Part shown: piece after piece, positions 4,754-5,027 of the stretch
Layout: each line of letters begins with the position of its first letter
Numbering within the stretch: position 1 is the first letter of the stretch
Notes under the pieces: generated by a model
The model's database searches: none
Told to the model about the DNA's origin: nothing
What the model saw: only the letters and a program-made list of their open reading frames with translations
Program-made: the position numbers and the translations under genes
From: CAYPOY01 sp964412395
Lineage (GTDB): Bacteria > Chloroflexota > Anaerolineae > B4-G1
DNA length: 5,027 nucleotides
Reading direction: 5' to 3'
Assembly (NCBI GenBank): GCA_964412395.1
Contig: CAYPOY010000362.1
Coordinates: 1-5,027 of the forward strand

Positions 4754-5027
4754 TTTATCCCAATTCCGCCCGCGTAATTCTGCACCTCAAGGTATATCAC
4801 CTTCGGCTCAAAGTCCGCCGTCACGAAGGTGTAGTAGTCGTGGTAACTGTGGGTCGGAGCGGGATAGCGGAAGGCCCACATAGCGACGCAGGCGCACCAG
4901 GGCCAGCGCTGGCGGGCCCACTCGTAAGCGCCAATGGTGTATTCGATGCGCTGCGCTGGGCGGACACTGCTGGCCCAGCGCGGGTGATCGTTCCAGCCCG
5001 CCTCGGTCACGTAGACCGGCTTGCTAC
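4747..5027 (-). CDS. Glycoside hydrolase-like protein (clan GH-A type), C-terminal part
   Basis: The frame enters at the right edge and gives 92 residues to the TGA at 4747-4749. It begins SKPVYVTEAGWNDHPRW, where a strand ending in a Glu followed by AGW resembles the nucleophile strand of clan GH-A TIM barrels (cellulase-like or xylosidase-like). IEYTIGAYEWARQRWPW, VAMWAFRYPAPTHSYHDYYT and FVTADFEPKVIYLEVQNYA follow, as the last helices and strands of such barrels. An internal GTG (5010) lies within the Glu-containing strand and is not a credible start. Substrate cannot be judged from this part. The ending GGIGINP and the stop codon fall at the edge of the heptamer array, so the original C-terminus may have been altered. 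Family assignment is from recollection of TEAGW-type C-termini. Confidence 0.75.
   Translation of the reverse strand, partial: SKPVYVTEAGWNDHPRWASSVRPAQRIEYTIGAYEWARQRWPWCACVAMWAFRYPAPTHSYHDYYTFVTADFEPKVIYLEVQNYAGGIGINP

Noticed and set aside
4041..4883. 280-codon plus-strand opening across the phosphatase 5' end, gap and heptamer array
   Set aside because: Its product changes from Arg/Pro-rich antisense to repeat-encoded HLTSHISRLTSH and then antisense of the glycoside-hydrolase-like gene; there is no SD or family.

Overview
The window is GC-rich, with clear Shine-Dalgarno sites, so it is bacterial. Every gene I can support reads leftward, on the minus strand. The combination of an Eco57I-type methylase, a UroD-like methyltransferase, a DUF6125-like protein and a GH-like enzyme, together with short palindromic and heptamer repeats, reminds me of Chloroflexota (Anaerolineae-like) genomes. 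That assignment rests on recollection of style, not on a marker gene. All five gene-sized coding regions below match families I know or partly know. I see no obviously new multi-gene system.

Genes in the direction of transcription, from the right edge leftward: (1) The C-terminal end of a glycoside-hydrolase-like protein (4747 to the right edge), whose stop codon sits inside an array of 7-base repeats (4656-4753). (2) A roughly 0.4 kb gap that holds this array, a good sigma70-like promoter (4526-4554) and two short repeat pairs. (3) A histidine phosphatase (3712-4335). (4) A 262-base gap with a possible terminator fold (3658-3696) and a 22-base near-palindrome (3525-3546). (5) A probable operon: a DUF6125-like protein (2901-3449), a protein with a papain-like Cys/His/Asp arrangement (2016-2795), a possible 37-residue ORF (1896-2009), and a UroD/MtaA-like protein (897-1892). 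(6) A broken Eco57I-type restriction-modification gene running off the left edge (1-896).

The broken gene is the clearest anomaly. Its N-terminal nuclease-like domain begins directly after the stop codon of the UroD-like gene, with no start codon of its own. The reading frame is then interrupted at about position 180 by a roughly 120-base block of palindromic repeats. A recognisable methylase segment resumes in a different frame at positions 2-61, and the part in between appears to be missing. The block is partly flanked by near-identical 11-12 base direct repeats, which suggests insertion of a small mobile repeat.

The genes do not form an obvious pathway. The UroD-like protein has lost the His-X-Cys metal-binding motif of methylcobalamin:CoM methyltransferases. 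The papain-like and DUF6125-like proteins are poorly characterised families. Their tight order with strong ribosome binding sites is the most interesting functional question here.
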